The position numbers and the translations under genes are program-made. A stretch of DNA of 64,000 nt from NCBI RefSeq assembly GCF_001577835.2, contig NC_029516.1:56502594-56566593 (forward strand), written 5' to 3'. This DNA comes from Coturnix japonica. Taxonomy: Eukaryota > Chordata > Aves > Galliformes > Phasianidae. Of this stretch, positions 1 through 24,550 are shown in pieces. Positions within the stretch are counted from its first letter, which is position 1; the number at the start of each line of letters is the position of its first letter. The notes below the pieces were generated by a model. That model was not told the origin of the DNA. It did no database searches and saw only the letters and a program-made list of their open reading frames with translations.

Positions 1-30
1 TTCCTCAGTTATGTCAAGACAAATATAATG

Positions 31-36
31 TTTATT
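31..36 (-). promoter_or_regulatory. Possible PARP12 polyadenylation signal
   Basis: An AATAAA hexamer on the minus strand lies about 33 bases after the PARP12 stop codon. That would give a very short 3' UTR. The real 3' end may lie beyond the window edge, so this is only a candidate. Confidence 0.3.
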
Positions 37-68
37 TGAGTTACGTGTAATGATGACCTGTTTGGCTG

Positions 69-14627
<14,559 letters not shown>

Positions 14628-14723
14628 AGCTGGCCTCCGCTGCTTTCCACCCCCGGCAGAGCTTCTCCCGGCGGGCCGGGCCCTGAAGCGGCTCCGCCTC
14701 CGTCTATCCCTCGCCTCCCGGGC

Positions 14724-14743
14724 GAGGAAACGAAAGCGAAACT
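14724..14743. promoter_or_regulatory. Overlapping PU-box, EICE and ISRE in the PARP12 promoter
   Basis: Reading the plus strand, GAGGAA (14724-14729) is a PU-box core. GGAAACGAAA (14726-14735) fits the ETS-IRF composite element GGAANNGAAA. GAAAGCGAAACT (14732-14743) is a perfect match to the ISRE consensus GAAANNGAAACT. Three GAAA units are spaced as IRF and ISGF3 binding requires. PARP12 is a known interferon-stimulated gene in mammals, so this site very likely mediates interferon induction. The ETS half could bind PU.1, SPI-B or SPI-C. Confidence 0.85.
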
Positions 14744-14951
14744 GCCGCCTGGAGAGCCGAGCCAGCGGCAAGGGCCGGGCTGTGGAGCGGCTGCGGCTCT
14801 GCCGGCACTGCCGGCACGACGAGGAGCAGAGAGCTCCTGGCTCGGCCGGGACTGCCGTCATGCCCCGCTGCCGTCGTAGGGGGCACTGAGCCCGCAGAGC
14901 AGCCCTCACTGCCCTCATGGCTCCGGCGGCATCACCTCAGGGCTTTGGTGA

Positions 14952-15225
14952 TGTCATAGGACCATAGAACATCCTCAGCTGGAAGCATAAGGATCGTGGA
15001 ATCTAACTCCTGGTTCCATACTGGACCACCCAAAAATCAGATTGTATGTCTGTGTTGTCCAGGTGCTTCCTGAACTCCAGCAACCTCAGCGCCAGGACCA
15101 CTGCCCTGGGGAGCCTGTTCAGTGCTCACCACCCTCTGGTGAAGAACCTCTCCTTAATACACAGCCTGACCCTCCCCTGACACGGCTCCATGGCATTCCC
15201 TCAGCTCCTGTAGCTGTCACTAGAA
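14952..15225 (-). repeat. CR1 LINE 3' fragment upstream of PARP12
   Basis: Antisense CR1 3' sequence starts with the 'cataggaccatagaaca' tail, followed by 'ccatactggaccaccca' and 'ccctggggagcctgttcag'. It begins only about 20-50 bases beyond the PARP12 CpG-rich block and so marks the upstream edge of the promoter. Confidence 0.85.
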
Positions 15226-15527
15226 AGGAGATATCTATAATGGAAAACTATGACATTAGAAAGTAAATTACTTCTAACCACACCAAACATGAGGTCTGAT
15301 CAGTTATCAGGCATACAATTACACTTTGAATAGAGAAATATTCTTGGGTACCTACCCTGCAGGAGTCTGGGACTGCTATGAACAATTCAAAATCTCAGCC
15401 AAGGAGGACGTAGATCTATGAACTGTACTCAAAGGACGTTCAACATTCTCTCACTGAAATAGAAATAACTCTCTGGTACCTATCCTGGAGGAGTATGGGG
15501 CTACTATCCGCAGTGGAAAACCACAGT

Positions 15528-15690
15528 GTCATTGAATCATAGAACCATGAAGGTTGCAAAAGACCTTTAAGACCATCTAGTCCAGTCATCAGCCCATGTC
15601 CACCATGCTCTCTAACCACACCCCTCAGTGCCACATCCACATCCACACAGTTCTTGAACACCTCCACAGATGGTGCTGTATCGCTTTCAT
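15528..15690 (-). repeat. CR1 LINE 3' fragment
   Basis: Antisense CR1 3' end with the 'gaatcatagaaccatgaag' tail, the 'agaccatctagtcca' block and the 'cagtgccacatccacat' block. It is 5'-truncated. Confidence 0.88.
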
Positions 15691-16164
15691 TCAGAGGTGT
15701 GCTGTAAATGAATGTGCAAAGCACAGTTATTTAATTTGGATTGCCAGCAACAGGCAGGGGGCACTGTGAGAGCTAATGGTGAATCTCGTTAAACAAGAGC
15801 CCGGGCTGCTTTCTGTTTTGGCCAGTCAGGTTCTGTTTGCAGCTTCATTGCCTTTCCCCTTGTTTCTTTTTATTTCCTGCTTCCCCTGTGAGATCAGGAA
15901 GGGAGTGACAAGATGAGCATCTGGACAAGCACACTGAGCAGAACAAAAGCTATACTAGGTCAGTCAGAGGTCCACTCCAGTCTGCAGCCTGCCTCCAACA
16001 AAGCATGTCACCAGATGCCCTGGGGACAATGTGAGAGGCTGTAGAATTATTGTCCTTCACTCCTTTCCAGCCTCTGCCAATTACATATCCCGAACCACAA
16101 CAAATATGTTACCTTCTTGACTGATTTTATTTCCTTCTGATTTTATAGCCACTCATACCCTCCT

Positions 16165-16363
16165 TTGTTGTCTCTGAGGCACTGGCACAGCTGCCCAGAG
16201 AAGCTGTGGGTGCCCCATCCCTGGAGGTGCTCAAAGCCTGGTTGGATGGGGCCCTGGGCAGCCTGAGCAGCTGGGTGGCAGCCCTGGCCATGGCAGGGGG
16301 TTGGAGCTGGATGGGCTTTAAGGTCACTTTCAACCCAAGTCATTCTATGATTCTTTGATTCTG
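16165..16363 (+). repeat. CR1 LINE 3' fragment
   Basis: Sense CR1 3' UTR: 'ggcactggcacagctgccca', 'ccatccctggaggtgctcaa', 'ggttggagctggatggg', ending in the 'attctatgattctttgattc' tail. It is one of the better preserved short copies here. Confidence 0.92.
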
Positions 16364-16855
16364 TGCCATCATCCTGTAGCTTGGGCTGTCCTCTGTTCTC
16401 TAGCTGTCTTGCCTCAAGGAACAGGCTTGCAGATGGTGTTTTTTTCCTCTGTCTTCTGTTGCTTTTCTGATGATTCCTGCTGTTTGATTTTGTTGATTGC
16501 TTTTGAGGATGGAGTGTCACAGCTCATTTGGATCTCCTAAATTCACAGGACCTCTGTGCCCTGTAAATTAATTTTTATCTTATGAGTTCATTAGTAGAGA
16601 AGACAAACAAGCACACCAAATAAGGGCTCAATCCCCTTCTGTCTAAAAGGAAATATAAAAGTCTAATCTAAGGTGTGAATTTGCTACATCATCACTTCCT
16701 TAACTCATAACTCTTGTACCCATGAGCAAAATTGTAATATAGCTGACAGTGAGAGAATCCATGCCTCCTCTGTCACTGGGAGGCATGAAAGCCTTGGAAT
16801 CCCAGCTGCTGTTGGATCAACCTTAAAAGCCTTTTGGGGAAGCTGATGTACCTGG

Positions 16856-16975
16856 AACAGAACAGAACAGAACAGAATAGAATAGAATAGAATAGAATAG
16901 AATAGAATAGAATAGAATAGAATAGCTCCAATTGGAAGTGATCTACAAAGACCATTAAGTCCAACTGTTTGGTCT
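16856..16975 (-). repeat. (AGAAY)n pentanucleotide microsatellite grown on a CR1 tail
   Basis: About 14 units of AGAAC and then AGAAT (16858-16925) run straight into antisense CR1 3' sequence ('ctccaattggaagtgat', 'accattaagtccaactg'). The CR1 3' terminus normally carries a short 'attctatg' repeat, so the microsatellite is probably an expansion of that tail. Confidence 0.85.
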
Positions 16976-19347
16976 ATACCCTTTCTTTAAGTTAGTGAAT
17001 ACTGAAGAAACTTCCAACTGTTTAATATGCAAGACAGCAAGCTGCAAGTGATGGTGGCTGCTTAATGGCCTTTAGCCCTATGTATTGCTCTCACTTTGAC
17101 CTAATGGTTCCTAGAGTGCATCAAACCTGAGAGGGTGCCAATTGAACACCCATGTTAGAGCTGGGGTCTTCACAGAATTAACCTTTTATCCTTAGATCTC
17201 AATACTGATGAGTAATAGCTCAGAAGCCATTCAGTCACTGAATAGCCAGAACTATCACTGTCATTTTTTTTTCTCACAGGATCAGAAAGCTGAACTAGAA
17301 AAACAGCCAAAGGCTGATGCAAGGGGAAGATTTGTAGAGTTTCTTTTGAGTACCTTCCCAAAGCAAATCATAGTTTATTCCTTCTCACACAAGTTTCTTG
17401 TAGTTTGTTCTGTGGCATGTTCCTCAGGAAGAAAAAAAGTACCTCTTTGATTTGATACAACTTCCCCACCTATGAATAATATATAAGCAAAATTGTATTT
17501 TCTCCTTTAGAAGAATCTCCTGCTAATGAAAAAGTCAGTTTTCATCCGTAAAATTAAATACTTCCAATATAAGAATGGGTTACATGAGAATTAAGGGAGC
17601 ACATAAGGCATGTGTCTTCTCTTCATCTCCCAGAAATGCTAATTAAAGGTAAGGCTGGCACTGTTTCGTTAAATGTCATCGTTATGTAATTGCTTATGGG
17701 CTGTTATACCTACAGTTTATGACTGCTTTGTGCATTGGCCTTGTAATAAGCTCCCTTTAAGTGTTCCCTATGGCTTCGGAACAGCTGCTGGACTTGCAAA
17801 GGGATTTTTAGTAGTTGTTGGACTTCATATGTAACAGTTTAATTGCACCACCTCTGATAATGCGTGATGCACTGTGCTATGAAAACTTTACAATAGAAAT
17901 ACTTGAAGTCCAATCGTTCAATAAACACCTTTATTTTTTGTAAGAGTTAACAGACAATTGTATTGTTTTGAATTGTGACCTTGTGTATTTGTCTTCAAAA
18001 CATAGTAATTCAGTGATTTCTCACTGAATTTGAGGACACACCTTTAAAAGATCCCTAATTGCAATGGTATGGGGTGCAACTCATTTCCCACCCCATCCAA
18101 TCTAGCTGTTCCCCTAGCTAGCATGGTGAAGCTCCTAGCTTTGTTGTCCGAAGTACTGTGCCTTAACTGCATTTCTGTCGAATTTGTTCACTCCCAGGTA
18201 AGGAAAATGAACAGAATAACATAGATTTTGAACTTAGTTTTGAGCTAGGATGTTCTTTCACAAAATGTCGCCTTCTGATTGGTACCTTTGTACTGCTAAC
18301 CATCAGGGGTTTAGCGGCTTGGTAGTGTGGGATGTTTGCTTGACAGTGTTGGGATGTTTGCTTAACAGTGTTTTTGAGCACTTCTCAACCTACATTCAAG
18401 CATACATTTGGAGGGCTAATCCTTTTTCCGTTGATGGTCTGGCTGAATGGTTACTTTAACACTTGGTTAAACCTTCCGTAAGGTTGAGTGCTACTGGTTT
18501 CTTTACATTGGCATTTATTTGTTCTACATTATTTCTGTTTACTATGCTAATATCTTCGCTTATGACTTGTATTTCTGATCTAAGGATTAATTGAAAACAT
18601 CTCTGTAGAACAAGCTTGCATTTACAGTCTCAGGAATTTCCCATTGGCACACTGAACTGCAAATCACCCAACCAACAGATGACACATACCCACAGCTCCA
18701 AAGCAATAGCAGCTCAGTTCTGCTGCAGTACATCGTTAACACCAGGCTGTGGGGCTGTTGGCTGTCACAGAAATCGTACATCCTTTGCAAGCAAAAGACA
18801 GGGCTAATCCACGTTTTCTACAGCTGCCTTAGGACTGAGCTTATTTTCATCAAGTAACTGTATAGACTGGACAAGAAATAGGACATGTGTTTTTTGTTTT
18901 GCTTGTTTGTTTTTAACAGAATTGCTTATTTTGAAAGAATTGGTTAGTCTATTTTTTTATATTATTATTATATAGTTTACACTGTTGCCTAAGTACTTCA
19001 CCAAGTGGCTTTGCTTCTGAAATGAAAAGCAGTTCTGGGCTGTGAATTCACAGTGCAGTTAGTGATACCATTGCATGTCACTGGCACAGCTCTGGTTTTA
19101 TTCCATTGAAGCTTTAGTTACTTGGTGTAGCTCTATATGTTTATTGTTCTAAACAGAGCTTCAAAAACACGTTGCTTTTACACAGAACCATTGCCTTCTT
19201 CACTGGTTTCCTCCACTACACACAAACCACTTCAGAAGCCCTCTTCTAGACTCTTCTTTCCTCTGCAGATCATGCATTTCCTCTACACTTTCTTCTTAAG
19301 AATGGCATACACTCTTCTCTAGATCTGATCCCAAACTCCCTAGAGTT
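16976..19347. other. Intergenic, nothing recognised
   Basis: AT-rich sequence between CR1 copies. Short open frames have no recognisable family, no splice context and no matching regions on either strand. I see no RNA gene. Confidence 0.7.
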
Positions 19348-19735
19348 CATAGAATCATAGACTTGCGTGTGTCGGAAGGGAGCCACCAGGACCATTGAGT
19401 CCAACTCCTGGTTCCACACAGGACCACTCGAAAATCAGACCATATGTCTGAGATCACTGTCCAAATGCCCTTGAACTGCAGCACTCAGGGCTGTGCCCAC
19501 AGCCTTGGGCATTCTGTTTCATGCCCACCACCCTGTGGTGCAGACCCTGTCCCTGACCCCCAGCTGCCCCTCCCCTGGCACAGCTCCATGCCGTTCCCTC
19601 GGGCCCTGTCGCTGTCACACAGAGCAGAGCTCAGCGCTGCCCTCTGCTCCCTGTGAGGAGCTGCAGCCGCCATCAGGCCTCCCCTCAGCTCCTCTGCTCT
19701 GCGCTGAGCAAACCAAGGCCCTCACCCACTCTTCA
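19348..19735 (-). repeat. CR1 LINE 3' fragment
   Basis: Antisense CR1 3' end about 390 bases long. It begins with the 'catagaatcatagac' tail, then 'gagtccaactcctggttcca', then the GC-rich body 'cccctggcacagctccatg'. It is a different CR1 subfamily from the 15528 copy, judging by the 'ggttccacacaggaccac' block, which is shared with the copy at 14952. Confidence 0.9.
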
Positions 19736-19844
19736 CATGCCTTCTCCCATTCTCCATCTTACAGCTGATATGTGCAGGAGCCTCTCCATTACTTTGGAGA
19801 CCTCTGGTGCCTGTTTCTCTAATCCACTCTTCCAAAGAGGCTTA

Positions 19845-19950
19845 TCTAGTGGGAGGTGTCCCTGCTTATAGTGGGAGGGTTGGAACTGGATGATCTTAAA
19901 GGTTCCTTCCAACACAAACCATTCTGTGATTCTATGATCTCTTGCTGGAA
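19845..19950 (+). repeat. CR1 LINE 3' fragment
   Basis: Short sense CR1 3' terminus: 'gtgggaggtgtccctgc', 'ggttggaactggatgatct', 'ttccttccaacacaaaccat', and the 'tctgtgattctatgat' tail. Confidence 0.88.
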
Positions 19951-20482
19951 GAGACATGCAGAGCCCTGTCAGCTCATACATGGATGGTGTGTTTGCTTGA
20001 ACTAAGTCTTTGAAGCACATCTCTCTCCAAGGACTTCTTAACAAGATCAGTAACTCCTTTAATACTATAGAGATCCTCAAATGAGCAGTTATTGTGCAAC
20101 ATCCTGAGCATCCTGTACAACAGCCTGTGTGAATGATAGTATAAATAGAGCTATACAGGACATCCTGAGCAAGTGACTCTGCATGGTTTTGTCCAAACTC
20201 TTTTTTACATTAGTGAAAACACCTCAGCCCACAGAGGCTCTCCTCTGAAAGTCATGATCATGGAGGAAGGGAACACAAATACACTGATTGCAGCTGGGTT
20301 TTTGTGCTAGTGTTTCTCTTTACTTAGAATGAAAGTTTGAGGTGAATCATGTGAAAGGTAATGGGGGGAAATCATGGGAACCAACCAAACCTAAAAGTTT
20401 ATTGAAAAAGATGCAAAGAAAGATAGCCAAGTGATAGAAGTGCCTTCTTGTCTCAGAACAGCTTTGGCTTCATTTCTCACAA

Positions 20483-20850
20483 CATCAGAATCATAAAGGT
20501 TGGAAAAGACCTTTAAGATCATCTATATCCACATACCACCAATATTGCCCACTGAACCATGTTTGTAAGTACTACATCTACTCTTTCCTCAAACAGCTTG
20601 AGGGTTGGTGGCTCCACCACCCATCTGAGCAGCCTGTTGCAATGCATCACCATTCTTTCTGAGAAGAAATATTTCCTAATACACAACCTGAATCTCCCCT
20701 GGCACAACTTAACATTCCCTCTTGCCTTATCACAGTCAGCTGGGAGAAGAGGCTGACCCTTCTTCACCGCAAGCTCCTTCTAGGTAATTATAGAGAGCAA
20801 TAAGGTCTCCTCTGAACCTACTCTTCTCCAGACTGATCAATCCTAGCAAT
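20483..20850 (-). repeat. CR1 LINE 3' fragment
   Basis: Antisense CR1 3' end of about 370 bases: 'cagaatcataaaggttgg', 'gacctttaagatcatcta', 'tctgagcagcctgttgc', 'aatctcccctggcacaac', and 'ctcttctccagactgatcaa'. Confidence 0.9.
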
Positions 20851-23800
20851 ATCCTAATTTGTCTACGTAACCATTAATTCCTGTTCTGTTTTCTCATTAG
20901 AGTGGCCTCTCTGCTGACAGCTTGTGAAGACCAATTCTGTTTTCTTTAACATATGCATTGCCACCAAACCACTTATCTCTGTATCACAAAAATTTACTTA
21001 ATATGAATGCATTCAAATTAGCAGCTCCAGCAATTCAAACTGTTCTTTTAAAAGTTGAATGACTTTTCAGTTTCTTGTGATAAAAAATAAATGAATTCAT
21101 CATGAACCAGGACGGTTACTGAACTGAATTTCATTTTGCACTGCAGCCAAAAGCAATGCATAAGTTGGCCTGGTTGTATGGTATTTCAACACGTGTTAGA
21201 CAACATATGAAATTCTATTGATAAGGACTTATGAAGAGATATGCATATGGCAACATACTGTACTTCAAAATGAAAACTGTGAACATACTGGCTCAAAAAA
21301 CAAAACAAAACAAAACAAAACCAACTAAAGAAATGCCAAAAACTAAGCAAAAGACCGTAAGAGTTTTGTTATTTTTGGTTTAGATTATTGGTATTTATAT
21401 GATAATAAATATGCTACATGTTGATCAACCTGGTTTGGAAGACAGAGCAGAAGAGATCACTTAAAATAGCAAGTCTGTTCCCTCACAATCACCTGCAACT
21501 CATTTTTTATATATTCATTTCAGACAAGTCCACAGTATAATCACCAGGTTTAATGAGCCTCTGAAAGCTTTCCAACAACTGTAAGATCTGCAGCCAGGAA
21601 AAAGCAGGATCATTGTAACTGTAGAAGAGGCTAATGGATTCTAGATTCTGCCCAAAAGCTTTTGAAGTCAGCAGCCAGGTACAAATGTGAAACATCACAA
21701 GCAAATCTAAAAAGAGGAAAAGAAAACAACAACAGCAACAAAAACAATAAACACAATTAGCTAAAATGCAATAAATGAGAAATATGTGGCTTTATTTACC
21801 AGTTACTAAGCCCTACTTTCAACTGTGGCCTCCTTCCTTCAACGAGTAGTTTTCTGGTGTTTTCTTGTGTCCTTTTCCTCTGTGAGTTCACTTACTCACA
21901 TGAGTGCCTGTGTGCTCATCAGCTATATTCACAGTTCCTCGAGTTATGTGCCATACATCACCTGGAATGACACAGGGAAATCATTCAGAGATCAGAAGCA
22001 GCTCCTCACAGTGACAGAAGGTGAACATAAGGGGCAAAGGATCTCGTAAAGCAAAAAACATTCTGTGCTTTCCAAAACTTCTTGCAATAACATACTAAAG
22101 TATGAAACTAGTATATTCATGTTGTCTTAAGCAGCTACCTAGAATCCCAACAAAAAAACTGGCTGGTAAAGGGAGACTTAAATTACACAGAATACTTAAG
22201 TGTGTATAGTTTAACTAGGACAGCAGCACCAAAGTGAGAACATATTCACAGCTATTAGTCAGAAACAAGACAATGCAGAAAAGTACATCTGTCGCAATCA
22301 AAGGCAATATTCTCTATATCACAGCTTATTACTGGTGTAAATAGAAGCATAATTTCAGATAAAATTTCTACATTGACATAGAACAAAGCATGTTTCTCTG
22401 CTGAATTGCTATTGGCCTTGTTCTCCCTCCTGCCACACAGCTCTATCTGTATCAAAGTATTTATCAACCTATCTACCTATGTAATGCCCTTTAATTTCTG
22501 TGTAAGAATACATTCCATGTGCTTTTTGGTGTTCTCATTGCATTTACTTCTTCAAACTGGTTTTAAAATAAAGCCAGTATGTCTGCTGGAATGTAGGATG
22601 TGGAATTACTGCTTTTGTTCTGTAAGAATGGTGCTACTATGTTAGCAAGTTTCAGATTCTATTAAAAAAGAGGAACGTATTTATAATAAACCTTATGCTG
22701 AGTCATGTTTATCTCCTAGAAGTAGATTTATATGTTTTATAGCATTCTCATAGAGACTTCATACTTAAAGCAGAGATTAATTCACTTAAAGTTGGGGATG
22801 TATTCAGCTTATTTTCCTTAATTTTGCTTCATTTCACTTCCAGATATATTGCCAGTCAATGTGATTTTCATGAACAAAATTTTTTTCATCAGTCTTTACA
22901 CCCTGAAACAGCAAAGGAAGACCTCTTTAAAAGCCCGTTTGTGCTATTTATTATCACGGCCACTTAATACCTACCTATAGGCAAACAGGAGTGAAAAAGA
23001 GGCAGTGTAATTCCTTTGAAATGGTATGCACAGGAAAAGAATGCGATGTTTAATTTCTCTTTTCTCTACTTTTAAAAAAGACCTGATGTTTTCTTCCTTC
23101 ATCAGAATGTAGGTGCATTGTTGTTGCACACGTAGTGCAAAGATAATATCAAGATCTTCATGCCATGTTTGTGTGAGAAGACATGGACAGCTAGAAAATG
23201 AACAAAACTGTGAAATAAGAGAGTAGACATGTCAAAGCTGCGACTTCTTTGCTACGGGCAAATCTCAAGCGCTAACCACATCTCATATAATGAGCTGGAG
23301 TCTGTATAAAGGCAGCAGCCACTTAGTAACTAATTCCTCATGTGATGCTGCTGAGGATGATATTGCTTGGAAATTCATTTATGTGCTTGGAGTGATTACT
23401 TTCCCAAACAAAGAACTGAGAAGAAATCACTGCCATTTTCAGCCGCTAAACACTGCCAGAGATTCCTGTTCTCTCAACATTCTGAAGTGTGTTGTATGTG
23501 CTCTGTGCCCATAACCCATCTGAGGTGTATTTGGTCATTTTTAAGATAGAGGTGCATAGGAAGATCTAGGAATTGGGAAAGAACATCTGACAGGTTACAT
23601 CTTTGTTAGCACTGTTTTTCGTGAATATCTCTGAGTCAAAAGCCTTGAAAAACATCCTTAGTAAAAAAAAAAAAAAAAGAAAGAAAAAAAAAAGTTGTTC
23701 TCGCTGTTAAAATTTTACATACTTGTTAACAAAAGCACAATCTTCTTTGAACCTACTTTGAAAGGATACCAAGATTAAAAATCAAATATTCGGAGGTTAG

Positions 23801-23867
23801 TGACATTGTGGCAAAATCAACTTGACTGGCTCAGCTTTAATTTGCCTTCTCTATATATATGTTTGTT
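20851..23867. other. Intergenic, nothing recognised apart from a MARE-like motif
   Basis: No gene or clear repeat was found apart from the (AAAAC)n tract. TGCTGAGTCA at 22696-22705 is a MARE-type half palindrome, discussed in the findings. Confidence 0.65.
21294..21322 (+). repeat. (AAAAC)n short repeat
   Basis: About five AAAAC units in intergenic sequence. Nothing else is notable here. Confidence 0.85.
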
Positions 23868-24065
23868 ACAGAGTCATAGAACCATAAAATCATTGCGGTT
23901 GGAAAAGACCACTAAATTATCTAGTCCAAGACCAGCCCATCCCTACCATGCTCACTAGCTGTGTTCCTCAGTGCCACATCCACATGGTTCTTCAACACCT
24001 CCTGGGATGGTGACTCCACCACCTCCCTGGGCAGCCTGTGCAGTGCATCACCAGCTGTTCTTGCT
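23868..24065 (-). repeat. CR1 LINE 3' fragment
   Basis: Antisense CR1 3' end: 'gtcatagaaccataaaatca', 'ttggaaaagaccactaaa', 'cagtgccacatccacatgg', and 'ccctgggcagcctgtgcag'. Confidence 0.9.
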
Positions 24066-24424
24066 ACACAATCTTTGCTGCACAAGTCTCATTGCAACAT
24101 AAATATACTGTAAAAGCAAAAGGACGTTTATATTCAAAAGAGCTTCAATATGTGAAGACAATTTTATTGTCCTTTCTTCTTACTTGTGAGATAAAGTCAC
24201 AAGGAGATTATTTTAGAGAACACCCACTCCAGTTGTGTATTTGATAAAAGATACCCAAGAGCTCATGTTCTAGAGAGTTCAGCATTTGTGGGCAGCTATG
24301 GGCTGAGTGTGTTCTCCATGACCACAGCTGCAGCTGATGCCACTCAACATTTCTGCAAATCTGTACTGGGGTCTCATGTCAGACATCCAGAAAATGAGGA
24401 ACACACAGTAAGTGACCACCTGTG

Positions 24425-24550
24425 AAAGTTTGTTCAAAGGGACTTGCCTAGCATCATTTGGGAACTCTGTGGTAAAGACAGGGTCAGAACCCACTTCTCC
24501 AGAGTAGCCTTCAGCTGCTTGAACTCTGAGAGCATCCTCTCTTCCTTATT
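24425..24550 (+). repeat. Probable ancient SINE relic (MIR / CORE-SINE-like)
   Basis: The stretch 'gggacttgcctagcatca', then 'ctctgtggtaaagacaggg', then 'tcagaacccacttctcc' resembles the conserved MIR/CORE-SINE segment that reads 'gacttgcccaaggtcac ... gaacccaggtct'. The match is by eye and diverged. It sits at the start of a 176-codon open frame (24444-24974) that I do not consider a gene. Confidence 0.4.

Noticed and set aside
14628-14918. In-frame N-terminal extension of PARP12 starting at 14918
   Set aside because: The frame is open, but the extension is Arg-rich low complexity, reads straight through the ISRE, and has no counterpart in other PARP12 proteins. The start at 14627 aligns with the known N-terminus and has a good context.
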